Of a DNA stretch of 46,873 bases, positions 17,101-25,040 are shown piece by piece (positions within the stretch are counted from its first letter, which is position 1; every line of letters begins with the position of its first letter). Under the pieces are notes generated by a model. It was not told the DNA's origin. It saw nothing but the letters and a program-made list of their open reading frames with translations, and ran no database searches. The DNA is from a virus. The stretch covers positions 1 through 46,873 of IMG/VR virus record IMGVR_UViG_3300009154_000090; one strand, given 5' to 3'. Both the position numbers and the translations under genes were made by a program.

Positions 17101-17576
17101 CTTGTAAGAAGATATTTGGTTTTTACAGATTCTACTATTACAGAATTATCTGGTTGAAATACAAATCTAAATACATCATTTTGATTAAAAGAAGAAACAC
17201 CAGTTACAGCCCATTGATAATTGTCTTGTACTTTTATTAACGTTAATAATTCTAAATTATGATCTGCTACTGGACTTTTAATTAAACTTTGACCAATAAC
17301 CGGACTATCTATTTCTGTTAACAGACCAGTATCTTTTGGTTTTAAATCATCTGTTAAAAATTCGGAAGCCTTTTTAGTATCGGTTAGAAATAATCCGGTT
17401 TTGTTATTAGTTGTAAAACTAATACAATTACTAAGAAATTCATCAACATTAGCTCTTAATCCATTACTAAAAATAATTGGAGTAGGGCTTGTTGTAAATT
17501 GGTTGCCTAAAATAGAAAATTTTACAGGGTTACAATTAACTGTAGATAAATTTGTATATAGATTTACACTTACCAT
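14112..17576 (-). CDS. Virion adhesin, 1154 aa: LamG domain interrupted by an NHL-like propeller
   Basis: The first ~550 residues are a beta-rich Asn/Ser/Thr region. A LamG/concanavalin-A fold begins near 560 (SLNLDGTNHVLFPATTELLS; LTVSMWLNTEDW). It is interrupted at about 650-910 by a segment with recurring 'D-x-x-x-N-(I/L)-(W/Y)-x-(I/V)' strands (DKYENLYIFDN; DADNYIWVLHGQDSLTKIN), typical of NHL or streptogramin-lyase-like propellers. The LamG half returns at about 965-1070 (LSPGWHHFTLAFDGVNGTIK; VAELRLYNKSLTQGEIEQLY). The last 85 residues are a separate charged tail (IEQIKHWYKMQLPG). The start is the ATG at 17576; a TTG two codons upstream is unlikely. A TAAATATT motif lies 4 nt before that ATG. 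It is probably a carbohydrate-binding baseplate or fibre protein. Confidence 0.75.
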   Translation of the reverse strand: MVSVNLYTNLSTVNCNPVKFSILGNQFTTSPTPIIFSNGLRANVDEFLSNCISFTTNNKTGLFLTDTKKASEFLTDDLKPKDTGLLTEIDSPVIGQSLIKSPVADHNLELLTLIKVQDNYQWAVTGVSSFNQNDVFRFVFQPDNSVIVESVKTKYLLTSLFEGFNGLIFHPVITPILSAKNFYIDAQRFDYALGPDTISLFRINDDLLLPRFEQAVVKFSNNFYGLSSLAYLTSAYKFPKEASLNFISYKEKPSLNSDVKDSFLVKYKVNPLNNQNTLTLDLSTINSQYSQNYLGIFPPEYYIQTTQGVTYPLALHGLKNYQTPEYNYSFGLEYVQGQKGIRRKYENVYSGTNQDKGLDNVYLGFTSDTIEMDFPPDKDSPFYFGPTSKRIPLSSSGLIEDGAIPGETPFASDRIYIKLQDYSEKIPDSPQPPSITRYSNTWLCSWLSGSMDGNKVWMDRYYNPAYYTIDQALSTKLMVYHDRLNTTENYTFDMPSQMYLEPGVLYRYFHTGKENRLNYIQHLSSNSILQVTKWDSSPLMDESPNQGEGILYFNKESNLLGDSLNLDGTNHVLFPATTELLSQNQLTVSMWLNTEDWQNMSGKQIFGNYYDSGFGLINEGSLTTPIITLVDSNDTSNYKNKIYNLNYRFSNLENLTAQNISFSKGNKIVQRLIDYTYWVFDTKGLAGIKYDINNQPLFQTNNILNAKTHLVNSLSSISQIETDKYENLYIFDNVTKNYVVLDTNGNYKSNGSLSKDVNSIQIDLNGNIISCFGLQSAVDNQNNIWEIIGGNLYRNKAIFGNIGYVQQISFDADNYIWVLHGQDSLTKINVLNNQIIFSKRLGKYSTLPPDPCFDYTKQTRFMNFVRVPKDSNSDPCNTTLVSTEDRLILVDLNDDNIYTINSSGNIITKLNLVGLTNNLNVNMFSFGDFTGYQYLRKYASINKQLSWKLKLATPNGKNPSPSVNIKILPYDINNLSPGWHHFTLAFDGVNGTIKAYLDSVQQGDTVTFSPHVYQLYYIYRTSLLLGCETIQNTTLNDIIAIDNGYKFTGQVAELRLYNKSLTQGEIEQLYFSSKHAADDRSLLWNMSVGERSYIEQIKHWYKMQLPGSKSKYYNINIHNLNVPDQVKQIIENGIKNNLNKIAPTNTSLYKINWK

Positions 17577-17580
17577 TATC

Positions 17581-17588
17581 AATATTTA
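17581..17588 (-). promoter_or_regulatory. T4-late-like promoter motif TAAATATT
   Basis: On the minus strand TAAATATT ends 4 nt upstream of the ATG at 17576, in the gap after the 237-aa gene. It is the same motif type as at 1830 and 32320. Confidence 0.35.
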
Positions 17589-17605
17589 GTGTAAAATCTT
17601 TGTTT

Positions 17606-18319
17606 TCAAAGCAGGTTTGTTATTTTGTATTGACCAAAATTATTTGCAAATGGGAGAAGAGCATTTAATGTTTCTAAAGTAAATTCTTTATGGTTAACAA
17701 AATTTAAACTCAAAAGGCCTAAAACATATGCATTATTTCTAACAACGAAAGATACATTATATCGCTTGGTATCTCTATTATAACAAATTTTTGGTTTTTC
17801 TAAATTAGCTTTATCACCACCCCAATTATTTGCTCCTAAAAGTGGTATTGTTATATGGCTATTAAATGCCAAATATATTTCTCCATCTTTACAATCATAT
17901 TCGGTTATAGTTATATAAAAATCAAAAGTCGCTTCTTCTATAGCTGTTTTAATTTGTTGAATACCAGATCTTATAGTAACAAAATAAATTTTAAAATTTG
18001 TTTCATCAAACCAATAATCTATAGGTACCTGGGATATTTTATTAAAAGAACTATTGTTTTGGAACGGTACAATAATTCCATCTGTATTAACTTTTATTTT
18101 TTCAAAAATAAACCCAGTTTCTGTTTCGACATATATTACATCATAAAATATATCAAACTTAGAAATATTATTTGTATTTAATTCTCTATAGAATGTAGGA
18201 TTAACATCTTGGTATTTTGCATATACAGCCGATAGAATTTTATTAGATGCTTCTATTTTCCCGTTTAAGGTTCTCAACCATAATTCTCCGTTATTATATT
18301 CACTACTAAATATACTCAT
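17606..18319 (-). CDS. Hypothetical virion-associated protein, 237 aa
   Basis: This is a soluble, beta-rich protein with many aromatic residues, for example DIFYDVIYVETETGFIFEKI and CYNRDTKRYNVSFVVRNN. Paired strand segments such as 'VSFVVRNNAYVLGLLSLNF' suggest a beta-propeller or beta-sandwich fragment. There is no signal sequence. It overlaps the 272-aa gene at 18316 by 4 nt (ATGA), so the two are translationally coupled. It precedes the 1154-aa adhesin by a 29-nt gap. The function is not recognised; a baseplate-associated structural role is an inference from the neighbours. Confidence 0.6.
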   Translation of the reverse strand: MSIFSSEYNNGELWLRTLNGKIEASNKILSAVYAKYQDVNPTFYRELNTNNISKFDIFYDVIYVETETGFIFEKIKVNTDGIIVPFQNNSSFNKISQVPIDYWFDETNFKIYFVTIRSGIQQIKTAIEEATFDFYITITEYDCKDGEIYLAFNSHITIPLLGANNWGGDKANLEKPKICYNRDTKRYNVSFVVRNNAYVLGLLSLNFVNHKEFTLETLNALLPFANNFGQYKITNLL

Positions 18320-19134
18320 AATAATGCTCCTTTATCCCCTGCTTTATTAGATGAAGGTACAAAATCTATCACCCTGATTTGAGGGTTTAAATTCAAACTA
18401 TCTAATTCATAAGGCTGTAATAATCTATAAGGTCTTCTGTGTATTACTTTTATATTTGTATCTGCTAGTGGTGCTTTAGGAATTTCATGCCAATTAACCA
18501 ACATAGGTACTATGTATTTTGGATTTTTGGTTTCAAATACATAAAGAATGTCATCATTGGGTCCAAACATTTTAGTTGATACTAAATGCATTTCCTCAAA
18601 GAAACCACTATTTAAACCATCCATGTTCGGTGCTATAATATTTATTATATAAAAAATATCCACGAAATCGGGTTTGCCTAATTGATATACTTGAGCCTGA
18701 GCTGTAAATGTTTTATTAAAATATTCTGATGTAGCAAATGTTTTTGTTATAGTAAAATTTCTAGGATCTCCTGGTTCATCTGGATAAGGCAATTTTGATG
18801 TGTCTGAAGAAGTAGGAGCATAATAAAAACTTTTTACTATATCTGGACTACCGTCATTAAAACTCCAAACAATTCTATTAATCTTATTAGGTAATTTTAT
18901 GGCGGAAGGGTTGAATGTTATAGTTGTAGGTCCAAAATTATTAATTATATAAGTACTTGCTGCTGTATAATCTAAAGCAATATATTTGGCACATAATGTA
19001 CCTCTTGTTGTAGAATTACCAAATTCAATACCAGCATACGTTTCGTCAGCTAATAAATATGGAATGGCTCTAGAACCTTCTATTCCAGCCGATAAGCCAC
19101 CAGTTAATGACAACAGTATTTCTTGCGAATTCAT
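18316..19134 (-). CDS. Virion-associated protein, 272 aa, with a PKD-like segment
   Basis: Residues 60-130 contain INRIVWSFNDGSPDIVKSFY, which looks like the core of a PKD/Ig-type beta-sandwich ('W-x-F-x-DGS'), although the match is partial. The N-terminal ~60 residues (LSLTGGLSAGIEGSRAIPYL) and the end (LNPQIRVIDFVPSSNKAGDK) are distinct. There is no membrane segment. The stop overlaps the start of the 237-aa gene, and the 334-aa propeller gene ends 12 nt upstream. It is probably a connector or decoration protein of the tail; no catalytic motif is visible. Confidence 0.55.
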   Translation of the reverse strand: MNSQEILLSLTGGLSAGIEGSRAIPYLLADETYAGIEFGNSTTRGTLCAKYIALDYTAASTYIINNFGPTTITFNPSAIKLPNKINRIVWSFNDGSPDIVKSFYYAPTSSDTSKLPYPDEPGDPRNFTITKTFATSEYFNKTFTAQAQVYQLGKPDFVDIFYIINIIAPNMDGLNSGFFEEMHLVSTKMFGPNDDILYVFETKNPKYIVPMLVNWHEIPKAPLADTNIKVIHRRPYRLLQPYELDSLNLNPQIRVIDFVPSSNKAGDKGALL

Positions 19135-19146
19135 TTATTATACCTA

Positions 19147-20151
19147 TTAATTAATTACAGAAATGGTAGGTGTAAATGCACAAGCTAAATTATTGTCTAA
19201 TATATATGCTGGGTTATAGGGAGCATTAAAGCCATTAAAAACTACAAATCTACCATTACCATAAATTACAGAGCCATATCCGCCACTAGCTAGATTAACC
19301 TTAATCCAATTTATACCATCGTAAGAGTACATTCCAGTGCTACCGTTAAATGAATGTGCTAAAAATATACCATTGCCGTAAGTTAATGATGTAAGGTTTA
19401 AACTACTATTATCATCTCCATATATTTTTCCATCCTGCCAAGTCAATCCGCCGTCAATTGAATATGCTGGAAGGCCTCCCAAAGAACATATAGCTACGAA
19501 TTTACCTCTTCCATAACTTAATCCTCTCCAATACCTAATGTTCGGATATGACCCACCAGGAAGAAGTCCTCCTTGAGACCAGGTAGCCCCTTCGTTATCT
19601 GTATAAACAACATTACCACTAACACCATTACTGGCATCAGGAATTATCATATATCTGCCATTGCCATATGCTGAACCTTTAGCTTCTACGATTGTAGGCA
19701 AATTTCCTCCCGCGGTCCAGGTAACCCCATCATTAGAATATGATGTCCATTGATAGCCAGTACCCGCTGTTGCTATAAATCTAGTACTGGCAAATCCTAA
19801 TGATATATATGTATTAACGTTATATAAATTTCCACCAGCTGTCCAAGTAGCTGCATTATCTGTGGAATATGCACAAAATTGAGTAGTATTATTGGGTTTA
19901 GTACCTATAGCAACAAATCTTCCATTACCAAATGCCGTAAAATTCCAAGTCACTGCGGACTGAGTAGCTGGCATAGCTGCTGTTGTTCCGGTCAATCCAT
20001 CTTCTGTATAAACCGAATATGAATTCGTACCATCACTAGTAACAGCAACAAATTTTTTATTACCATATGAAGGAGCATTCCAGGGATATTGAGGAAATGA
20101 TGTAGCTTTTACCCAATTAACATTTACATTTGTTGTTGTTAAAGTTGCCAT
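19147..20151 (-). CDS. Asp-box (BNR) propeller protein, 334 aa, seven repeats
   Basis: The sequence is a chain of seven repeats of about 45 residues. Each has a strand such as YGNGRFVAI (SYGNKKFVAV, AFGNGRFVAI, AYGNGRYMII, SYGRGKFVAI, TYGNGIFLAH, IYGNGRFVVF; one degenerate, GFASTRFIAT). Most are followed by an Asp-box turn with S/T-x-DG-x-TW (YSTDNAATWTAGG, YSNDGVTWTAGG, YSIDGGLTWQDG, YSYDGINW). Seven blades predict a closed beta-propeller. Sialidase catalytic residues (an Arg triad with Tyr/Glu) are not evident, so it is more likely a binding module than an enzyme. The protein is essentially only the propeller, with short ends. It is placed between fibre-like and adhesin genes. Confidence 0.75.
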   Translation of the reverse strand: MATLTTTNVNVNWVKATSFPQYPWNAPSYGNKKFVAVTSDGTNSYSVYTEDGLTGTTAAMPATQSAVTWNFTAFGNGRFVAIGTKPNNTTQFCAYSTDNAATWTAGGNLYNVNTYISLGFASTRFIATAGTGYQWTSYSNDGVTWTAGGNLPTIVEAKGSAYGNGRYMIIPDASNGVSGNVVYTDNEGATWSQGGLLPGGSYPNIRYWRGLSYGRGKFVAICSLGGLPAYSIDGGLTWQDGKIYGDDNSSLNLTSLTYGNGIFLAHSFNGSTGMYSYDGINWIKVNLASGGYGSVIYGNGRFVVFNGFNAPYNPAYILDNNLACAFTPTISVIN

Positions 20152-20156
20152 AACAA

Positions 20157-21062
20157 TTATGTAATTTTTGTTATCTTTCTATAACTACCTGGTAAAGGAT
20201 CTAAAGTGCCTCCACCTTGGTTAACAAAAACATTAAGGACTATATTGGAAGCGAGGCCTGAGGTTTTTACTAATGCTTTAATAAAAGCATTATGAGAAAC
20301 AGAAGTTGTTAAAGATACTGTTCCTGGTAGGTTTACTGAATTTTTAGACGTTGCTAAAACTCCTGCAGAAGCTGCATTGCCTACAGCTGCTACACCGGTC
20401 GGTGGACCTTGATAATATTGAGAAGATATTAAATTAAGTGTATTACTAGCTGATAGCTGATATGTTACAATTCCTGCTGTATTTTTATAAAAATATAAAC
20501 TATATTCTATTTCATAAACAGAATCTGGAGTTAAATAATCTATTGTAGGATATAAGGCATTAAAAAATGGTAATGGTGAAACTGATATATTTAATAATGT
20601 TGGCACCGGAGAAAGTATGGTATAAAACTTCGGAACTCCTAAAGCATATAAAGAACTATTACCACTAAGACCCATATAAACTCCATTGTTAAAATTTAAT
20701 GATAATGTATTAGGACCATTACCTGCATTATTGGTTACAAAACCGTCTGATAGTACCATTTGATTGCCGGTTCCAAAAAATAATTTAGTAGAACTTATAG
20801 ATGGAGATGTAACAGATGTTGTGAATGTACCAGTTGTGAAAGTAGCATTATCTCCATAAACATTGCCCGTTGCTAAAAATTCACCATTGACTGTTAAAGC
20901 TCTGCTAGGTGTTGTTGCTCCTGTTGCTATGCCAACGTTAATATTAGTGGCACTTAATAAACTTTTCAAAGCATTAGAAGCTGTTGATGCTCCAGTACCA
21001 CCACCCGCTATGGATCTTACTCCATTGGTTTCAATAATAGTTGTGTTATAAAGTGTATCCAT
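20157..21062 (-). CDS. Tail-fibre-like protein, 301 aa
   Basis: The N-terminus contains VRSIAGGGTGASTASNALKS, a glycine/alanine turn motif common in phage fibres ('GGTGA-x-T-A-x-x-A-L'). It is followed by NVGIATGATTPSRALTVNGE, the 'GIxTxxPSRxLTVxG' phage fibre repeat that also occurs in the 636- and 1340-aa proteins. The second half is a beta-rich head-like domain with hydrophobic strands (VYEIEYSLYFYKN; NIVLNVFVNQGGG). Its start overlaps the end of the 107-aa gene by 1 nt. It probably forms a short trimeric fibre or a side fibre tip. Confidence 0.7.
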   Translation of the reverse strand: MDTLYNTTIIETNGVRSIAGGGTGASTASNALKSLLSATNINVGIATGATTPSRALTVNGEFLATGNVYGDNATFTTGTFTTSVTSPSISSTKLFFGTGNQMVLSDGFVTNNAGNGPNTLSLNFNNGVYMGLSGNSSLYALGVPKFYTILSPVPTLLNISVSPLPFFNALYPTIDYLTPDSVYEIEYSLYFYKNTAGIVTYQLSASNTLNLISSQYYQGPPTGVAAVGNAASAGVLATSKNSVNLPGTVSLTTSVSHNAFIKALVKTSGLASNIVLNVFVNQGGGTLDPLPGSYRKITKIT

Positions 21063-21385
21063 TAGAATCTAATTTGTTTATGTTCTAGACCAGAGCGACA
21101 ATTTATGATACCTCTTCCGTCTGGGAGAGTAATATCAACATCTATGTGGTCTGAACCGGCTAAATAATTTGCATCATATATTTCTTGTAATCTAGCGGCA
21201 TCTTCTTTAGAAGCAGCTATAAATTGAGTTTTTTGAATTTCTTTAAATACTTCTAAAACTTCTGGATTTATTTCTCCTTCTGAATTAGTTGCTGTATTAA
21301 GAATTAATTGTTGTTGAGGTGTAGGTTGAGCATATGTTCTTTGAACCCACTTACCGTCTCTAAGAGTAAAATCTTTTTCTTCCAT
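21062..21385 (-). CDS. Hypothetical protein, 107 aa
   Basis: The protein is acidic and probably mixed alpha/beta: a Gln/Pro-rich front (YAQPTPQQQLILNTA), a helical middle (EVLEVFKEIQKTQFIAA) and a strand-turn end (IDVDITLPDGRGIINCRSGL). A TATAAATA element lies 9 nt upstream of its ATG, making it the first gene of the unit that continues with the 301-aa fibre gene (1-nt overlap). It could be an assembly factor for the fibre encoded next. That is inference from position alone. Confidence 0.55.
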   Translation of the reverse strand: MEEKDFTLRDGKWVQRTYAQPTPQQQLILNTATNSEGEINPEVLEVFKEIQKTQFIAASKEDAARLQEIYDANYLAGSDHIDVDITLPDGRGIINCRSGLEHKQIRF

Positions 21386-21394
21386 GTTATTATA

Positions 21395-21402
21395 TATTTA
21401 TA
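21395..21402 (-). promoter_or_regulatory. Exact T4 late promoter core TATAAATA
   Basis: On the minus strand TATAAATA follows the stop codon of the 438-aa gene directly and ends 9 nt before the ATG at 21385. This is an exact match to the T4 late promoter -10 element. It predicts a transcript beginning very close to the start codon. Confidence 0.45.
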
Positions 21403-22719
21403 TTAAGCGCTTCCGTTTACAAGTCTATTATACAAGTCTATACAATTAACAAAACAAGCTGGATTACCTAGGTCTCTGGAATTTGTTAATGTTGGTAAAT
21501 TCTGATCAGAAACAATACAATTAATATATTGGCCTTTGTAGTTGCTTAAATAACCGCTTATAGCATATCCATCAGAAACAGAGCTAGATCCTTTACAAGC
21601 ATTTAAATAAGCATTATTACTAGTTTGATATCCAAAGAAACCTCCACCCCAAGTAGCAGTATTGGAACCAGTGCAATTATAAAAAGTTCCAGCAATAGAA
21701 ATTGATAATTTACCAACAAATCCACCACCAGCTAATCCATAATTAAACCCCTGACAATTATAAAAAATACTATCAGACACTCCACCATTAATTCCAACAA
21801 ATCCGCCACCTCCACTACCACTGTTGCTCCCAGAACAATTAGTAAAGACTGCATTTTGTATAATGGAATTATCACCACCAAATCCACCTCCACCATTATC
21901 ACAAGAATTTGACCCCGAACAATTAGTAAATGTTCCAGATAAAGTAGAACCACTTCCAGCAAATCCACCTCCACTATTACTACCAGAACTTATGCCTTTG
22001 CAATTGGTAAATGTTCCAGATAAAATTGCACTACTTCCAGCAAATCCACCAGCTCCTCCATTATTTCCTATGTTTGATCCAGAACAATTAATAAAAGTTC
22101 CAATTAAATTACCACCAAAAGACCCTTGACCATTTTTTGAATTAGTTCCAGAGCAATTAACAAATGTTCCAGAAACATTAAAAGAATATAACATATCAAA
22201 AATTATATTTTCCCAGTATAAGTTAGTAAAATTACTTCCAACAATAGCACTTATTCCAGAACCATTATTTTTGATTGTGAATCCTATACAACGAATATCA
22301 TTAGCAGATTGATTTATAGTTTGGTCACTATTATTAGAAATAATATTAACATGACTAGCATCCCTAGAGAATCCTACTACATCTACATATTGAGTATCTA
22401 AATTTAAAGAGAAAGAACCGAGGTCATAAGTCCCAGGCATTAATATTAATGTTGCTCTATTAGAAGAACTTAAAGGTAATCCATTTGGAGATAATGTTTT
22501 GGCTTTTGTATAAGCTTTAAGAAGATTAGTCCCATTTGTTATTACATTATCACTAGTTGTTACATATACAAAGTTGGGTGTTGTAGTAGCTATACTTGTA
22601 GTATTGAGAGCATCTATTAAAGAGATTTTTTTTGTTATACCGTCATTAACAACTGGAAACACATCATCTGCTGTAGGAGATGTAAGTGTTGGTAAATCTA
22701 TAATAGTTGTATTAGCCAT
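21403..22719 (-). CDS. Beta-helix tailspike-like protein A, 438 aa
   Basis: Residues 1-40 are the shared anchor (TTIIDLPTLTSPTADDVFPV; NDGITKKISLIDAL). Then comes a pectate-lyase-like start (LILMPGTYDLGS; DTQYVDVVGFSRDASHV) and from about 180 to 410 a solenoid of about eight coils of 22-27 residues with the pattern 'G-T-F-x-NC-x-G-x-(N/S) ... GGGF-x-G'. Each coil places Asn-Cys at the same point, giving a predicted ladder. The end (LVNGSA) is shared with the paralogs. Such right-handed beta-helices are used by phages to bind or cleave surface glycans, but no Asp/Glu catalytic pair can be assigned. It lies 9 nt after the 715-aa paralog. Confidence 0.75.
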   Translation of the reverse strand: MANTTIIDLPTLTSPTADDVFPVVNDGITKKISLIDALNTTSIATTTPNFVYVTTSDNVITNGTNLLKAYTKAKTLSPNGLPLSSSNRATLILMPGTYDLGSFSLNLDTQYVDVVGFSRDASHVNIISNNSDQTINQSANDIRCIGFTIKNNGSGISAIVGSNFTNLYWENIIFDMLYSFNVSGTFVNCSGTNSKNGQGSFGGNLIGTFINCSGSNIGNNGGAGGFAGSSAILSGTFTNCKGISSGSNSGGGFAGSGSTLSGTFTNCSGSNSCDNGGGGFGGDNSIIQNAVFTNCSGSNSGSGGGGFVGINGGVSDSIFYNCQGFNYGLAGGGFVGKLSISIAGTFYNCTGSNTATWGGGFFGYQTSNNAYLNACKGSSSVSDGYAISGYLSNYKGQYINCIVSDQNLPTLTNSRDLGNPACFVNCIDLYNRLVNGSA

Positions 22720-22723
22720 ATGT

Positions 22724-22731
22724 TATATTTA
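22724..22731 (-). promoter_or_regulatory. T4-late-like promoter motif TAAATATA
   Basis: On the minus strand TAAATATA, which includes the TAA stop of the 715-aa gene, ends 4 nt before the ATG at 22719. It is the same motif as at 2151 and 28259. Confidence 0.3.
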
Positions 22732-24876
22732 AGCGTAATAAGTTCCTGAATTTAAAAATTCTAATATTGTATTAGATCCAACTACAGTTACTCTTGGAGA
22801 ACCAGTTGTGATTCCGCTATAATAGTCCGTAGGTATAGAAAGTACAACAGCTCCGGATCCACCTGACCCACCAATAGTGGCGGAGTAATTTCCTGCTCCA
22901 CCACCACCACCACCACCTGAATTTGGAACGCCATCTTTTCCTACACTAGCATTAGTTGCTTTTCCATATCCACCAGAACCACCGCCACCAATCCCCCCAG
23001 TACCTGCGGCAGCTGCTACCCCGTTTCCAAGATTGTCAGTAAAATTAGTACCACCACCGCCGCCACCGCCAATCCAATAAGCTCCATTTACTAATACACC
23101 TACTTTAGAACCTAAAATTGGATTTACTATACCAGCACCACCAGTACCACCAGGACCGCCACCATTGGCGTCTCCTCCAGCAGCACCAGCACCTCCTCCT
23201 CCTCCTCCAGGACTGTAAATAATATTACCAGATGATCCTCCATCATTACCTTGTCGCGATGCAACAACACTATTTCCACCAGGATAAATAAGGCCTTGAG
23301 CATCAGCAATAATACCACCACCTGCTCCACCACCACTACCCTTACTTGCTAGATCAGCGGATGAAGAATTACTGTTTCTGGTTGGTCCTCCGGTACCTCC
23401 GCCATATGCTACTAAATTGCCAAAAGATGAGTTTTGTCCTAGGGTGCCTTTACCTTGATAAGAAGAAGCACCTTGAATAAAAACACCACCGGCACCACCG
23501 GCACCAATTGTTGCACCATAGCTTGTCCCATAATTTAATGTAGTAGTTCCACTTATAACTCCACCGGCTCCGCCTCCTCCTGAAGAACCTCCGCCACCTC
23601 CTCCGCCTATTAATAGGTAACTAATAGTATAAGGAGATGTATTGCTTCCATTAACAATATTACCCGAACCATCTAAACAATTAATATAAAAACCATTAAC
23701 CAAAGATGGAAAAGAAGAATATGTAGTTTTATGATTTATAAAACGACCTTTTACGGTGTTACCTATACTACCAGTACAATTAAAAAATGTTCCAGAAATT
23801 GAAGAACTATATCCACCCCAATCACTAGATGCATCGTAAGAGTTAGATGCTATACAATTATAACAATTGCTATTTAATGTACCATATAGTCCAATAAAAC
23901 CACCGCCTTGAGCTCCGTTATTAGAACCTTTACAATTATAAAAAGTTCCCGAAATTATTCCATACCATCCGGCAAATCCACCGCCATAAGTTGCTGAGTC
24001 GTTATTTGAACCAGTGCAATCTATAAATGTACCAGAAGATGTACTGGAGCTTCCTGCAAACCCTCCACCATAATTTGCTGTATTTATTCCAGTGCAATTA
24101 ATAAATGTACCATTACAACTTCCACTAGATCCGGCAAATCCACCTCCTTTAAAACCAGTATCAGTATTAGAGCCAGTGCAATTAGTAAATAAACCAGATA
24201 TGATACCACCATTACGCGTAAAACCTCCAGATAATCCGATGGAATTTATACCAATACAGTCTGTAAAAATTCCAGAAGCTATACCAATATCCCAATTATT
24301 ACTTGTACAATTTTTAAATGTACCTGATAAAATATCTGAAGATATAGAATTAAAAATTATATTTTCATAATATGCTAAATTTAAATTACTATTTAAAATA
24401 ACCCCTGTACCGTTTGTAAGTGCTGTATTATTTGTTGAGAATCCAACACAACGAACATCATTAGCAGTTTGATTTATAGTTCTAGATGAATTAGAAGATG
24501 TTATAATAGTACCTTTAGGATCTCTAGTAAATCCTACTATGTCTATATATTGTGTATCTAAATTTAAAGAAGAGGATCCTAAATCATAATTAGCTGGTGG
24601 AAGAATAATTACAAATCGATTAGAAGAACTTAAAGGTAAACCATTAGGAGTTTGAGTTTTGGCTGTTGCATAAGCATTTAAAAGTTTAGTTCCATTAGAT
24701 ATATTATTATTGGAAATTACTAATAAATTATAATTTGTTTTACTACCGAATGCGGAAATACTAAAAGCGTCTGATAAAGAAATCTTTTTGGTTACATTAT
24801 TATTAACAATAGGTAATATATCTGCAGGAGATGGTATTGAATTTAAAGTTAAATTAGATATTTTTGTATCTGCCAT
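22729..24876 (-). CDS. Beta-helix tailspike-like protein B with C-terminal Gly-rich domain, 715 aa
   Basis: This is a paralog of the 438- and 426-aa proteins: anchor (ISNLTLNSIPSPADILPIVN; VTKKISLSDAF), pectate-lyase-like strand region (DTQYIDIVGFTRD), then from about 175 to 420 eight coils with 'F-x-NC' (TNCTG, INCTG, IDCTG, YNCKG, FNCTG). Where the paralogs stop at VNGSA this one reads VNGSN and continues into a glycine-rich domain (about 422-680, beginning YTISYLLIGGGGGGG and ending AVVLSIPTD) with short glycine runs and Asn/Ser turns. It ends in a short strand tail. The added domain resembles those at 8697-9285 and 11131-11710. It probably forms a trimeric spike with an extra binding or stalk module. 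Confidence 0.75.
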   Translation of the reverse strand: MADTKISNLTLNSIPSPADILPIVNNNVTKKISLSDAFSISAFGSKTNYNLLVISNNNISNGTKLLNAYATAKTQTPNGLPLSSSNRFVIILPPANYDLGSSSLNLDTQYIDIVGFTRDPKGTIITSSNSSRTINQTANDVRCVGFSTNNTALTNGTGVILNSNLNLAYYENIIFNSISSDILSGTFKNCTSNNWDIGIASGIFTDCIGINSIGLSGGFTRNGGIISGLFTNCTGSNTDTGFKGGGFAGSSGSCNGTFINCTGINTANYGGGFAGSSSTSSGTFIDCTGSNNDSATYGGGFAGWYGIISGTFYNCKGSNNGAQGGGFIGLYGTLNSNCYNCIASNSYDASSDWGGYSSSISGTFFNCTGSIGNTVKGRFINHKTTYSSFPSLVNGFYINCLDGSGNIVNGSNTSPYTISYLLIGGGGGGGSSGGGGAGGVISGTTTLNYGTSYGATIGAGGAGGVFIQGASSYQGKGTLGQNSSFGNLVAYGGGTGGPTRNSNSSSADLASKGSGGGAGGGIIADAQGLIYPGGNSVVASRQGNDGGSSGNIIYSPGGGGGGAGAAGGDANGGGPGGTGGAGIVNPILGSKVGVLVNGAYWIGGGGGGGTNFTDNLGNGVAAAAGTGGIGGGGSGGYGKATNASVGKDGVPNSGGGGGGGAGNYSATIGGSGGSGAVVLSIPTDYYSGITTGSPRVTVVGSNTILEFLNSGTYYA

Positions 24877-24887
24877 AAATCTACTTA

Positions 24888-25040
24888 TTAAGCACTCCCA
24901 TTAACTAGTTTGCCGGAATTATCTAAACAATTTATATAACAAGCTGGTTTGGTTGAATCTCCGGAATTCGTAAGAGTTGGAAAATTTGTGTCATATAATA
25001 ATTTACAATTAATAAAACGCCCTTTATGATTGAAGTATAA
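24888..25040 (-). other. Displaced C-terminus of beta-helix protein C (-1 frame)
   Basis: Translated on the minus strand in the -1 frame, the segment reads NHKGRFINCKLLYDTNFPTL then TNSGD ... CYINCLDNSGKLVNGSA and stops at TAA (24888-24890). This matches the C-termini of the 438-aa protein (NYKGQYINC ... LVNGSA) and the 715-aa protein (VKGRFIN ... YINCLDGSGNIVNGS). It is therefore the original end of the gene at 24932-26212. No slippery heptamer (X XXY YYZ) is present at the junction. Confidence 0.75.

Noticed and set aside
17577-17582. TTG start at 17582 for the 1154-aa gene
   Set aside because: An ATG two codons later is available, and no other gene here needs a TTG start.
19147-20151. Sialidase activity for the Asp-box protein
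   Set aside because: Asp-box motifs are structural. The arginine triad and Tyr/Glu nucleophile pair cannot be identified.
21824-24370. Pro/Leu-rich open frames on the plus strand opposite the beta-helix genes
   Set aside because: They are the antisense of the Gly/Asn/Ser repeats (GGT/GGA codons give Pro on the opposite strand), have no leader or neighbour logic, and lie wholly inside well-supported genes.
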